Shown here in pieces: positions 63,728 to 64,000 of a DNA stretch of 64,000 nucleotides. This DNA comes from G963663615 sp963663615 (GTDB taxonomy: Bacteria > Bacteroidota > Ignavibacteria > Ignavibacteriales > Melioribacteraceae). The DNA is taken from positions 310,001 through 374,000 of the forward strand of contig OY760517.1 in the NCBI GenBank assembly GCA_963663615.1. Direction: 5' to 3'. The number at the start of each line of letters is the position of its first letter. Position 1 is the stretch's first letter. Below the pieces are notes generated by a model. It ran no database searches and had not been told where the DNA came from. It saw nothing but the letters and a program-made list of their open reading frames with translations. A program made the translations under genes and the position numbers.

Positions 63728-64000
63728 ATGCCCAGGTTACAGTTTTCGAAAATGACAGGTGCCGGAAATGATTTTGTTTTATTGGATAAAAAATTAAATT
63801 CGGATGTGGAAGTTACTTCCGAACTGGTAAGGATGTTGTGCGATAGAAGATTTGGTGTAGGAGCCGATGGTGTTCTGGTAATTTTTGATACGGGAGTTTA
63901 CTCATTCGGAATGGAATATTATAATTCCGATGGCTCAAGAGGAACACTTTGCGGAAATGGCTCGAGGTGTGCTATAAGGTATGCCGGTTTAAGCGGAAGA
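63728..64000 (+). CDS. dapF: Diaminopimelate epimerase, 5' part
   Basis: The first 91 codons of DapF, cut by the window end. The N-terminus QFSKMTGAGNDFVLLD and the motif GVGADGVLVI are typical, followed by NSDGSRGTLCGNGSRCAIRY with the first active-site cysteine in CGNG. The enzyme converts LL- to meso-diaminopimelate for peptidoglycan and lysine. The ATG at 63728 follows GAAGGA at a somewhat long distance of about ten bases. Confidence 0.95.
   Translation, partial: MPRLQFSKMTGAGNDFVLLDKKLNSDVEVTSELVRMLCDRRFGVGADGVLVIFDTGVYSFGMEYYNSDGSRGTLCGNGSRCAIRYAGLSGR

Overview
The window is AT-rich chromosomal DNA from what looks like a member of the Bacteroidota/Chlorobi assemblage, most likely the Ignavibacteria. 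The clues are a type IX secretion C-terminal sorting domain of the NYPNPFNPST type, a DUF5723-like outer-membrane barrel, several lipoproteins, Reg_prop sensors, an LptF/LptG pair and one possible TTTG-N19-TANNTTTG promoter. This assignment is inferred from gene content only. Genes are densely packed on both strands and no rRNA or tRNA gene is visible.

Layout. (1) 1-8.4 kb: a 5' fragment of an acyl-ACP thioesterase, a PAS chemoreceptor, an operon of acetyltransferase, PLP racemase and sodium symporter, and two DUF3667 zinc-ribbon membrane proteins around a small exported protein. (2) 8.6-20.9 kb: an accessory region with all genes on the minus strand. It holds a frameshifted RhuM gene, then a run of probable integron gene cassettes with no integrase in view (CALIN-like). 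The cassettes carry a HEPN nuclease, a TPR lipoprotein, a class-C beta-lactamase-fold hydrolase, a PLD/HKD nuclease and a three-gene nucleobase operon (Gly-rich small protein, PfkB-deoxyribosyltransferase fusion, QueC-like ATPase). A DUF262 plus nucleotidyltransferase pair follows. The genes are separated by a 608-bp direct repeat and a MITE-like palindromic family. (3) 20.9-25.0 kb: serA-like, hutU, a small unknown and an adenosine deaminase-like gene in one operon. (4) 25.3-41.4 kb: a TPR lipoprotein, DUF3467, a giant Reg_prop/adenylate cyclase sensor, a T9SS cargo, a lipoprotein and barrel pair, LptF/LptG, an M20 peptidase, YgfZ and cobalamin adenosyltransferase.

(5) 41.4-53.7 kb: tmRNA followed by a 124-bp tandem repeat, a GIY-YIG protein, an S74 protein, a 2128-residue RHS protein and gene relics. 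This reads as a second variable region anchored at ssrA. Next come an acyltransferase and its TetR regulator. (6) 53.8-64 kb: a STAS-like protein, an exported glycoside hydrolase, a MarR-MATE pair with a strong palindromic operator, a membrane protein ending in a helix-hairpin-helix, an alpha/beta hydrolase, a methyltransferase, a lipoprotein, a GT39-like glycosyltransferase and the 5' part of dapF.

The most interesting content is the cassette array. The 61-bp site at 14973-15033 has the full R''-5-L''/L'-5-R' attC architecture with an extrahelical base, and single GTTAGGY cores delimit consecutive cassettes. The QueC/PfkB-NDT/small-protein operon inside it is a good candidate for an undescribed nucleobase-based conflict or protein-modification system.
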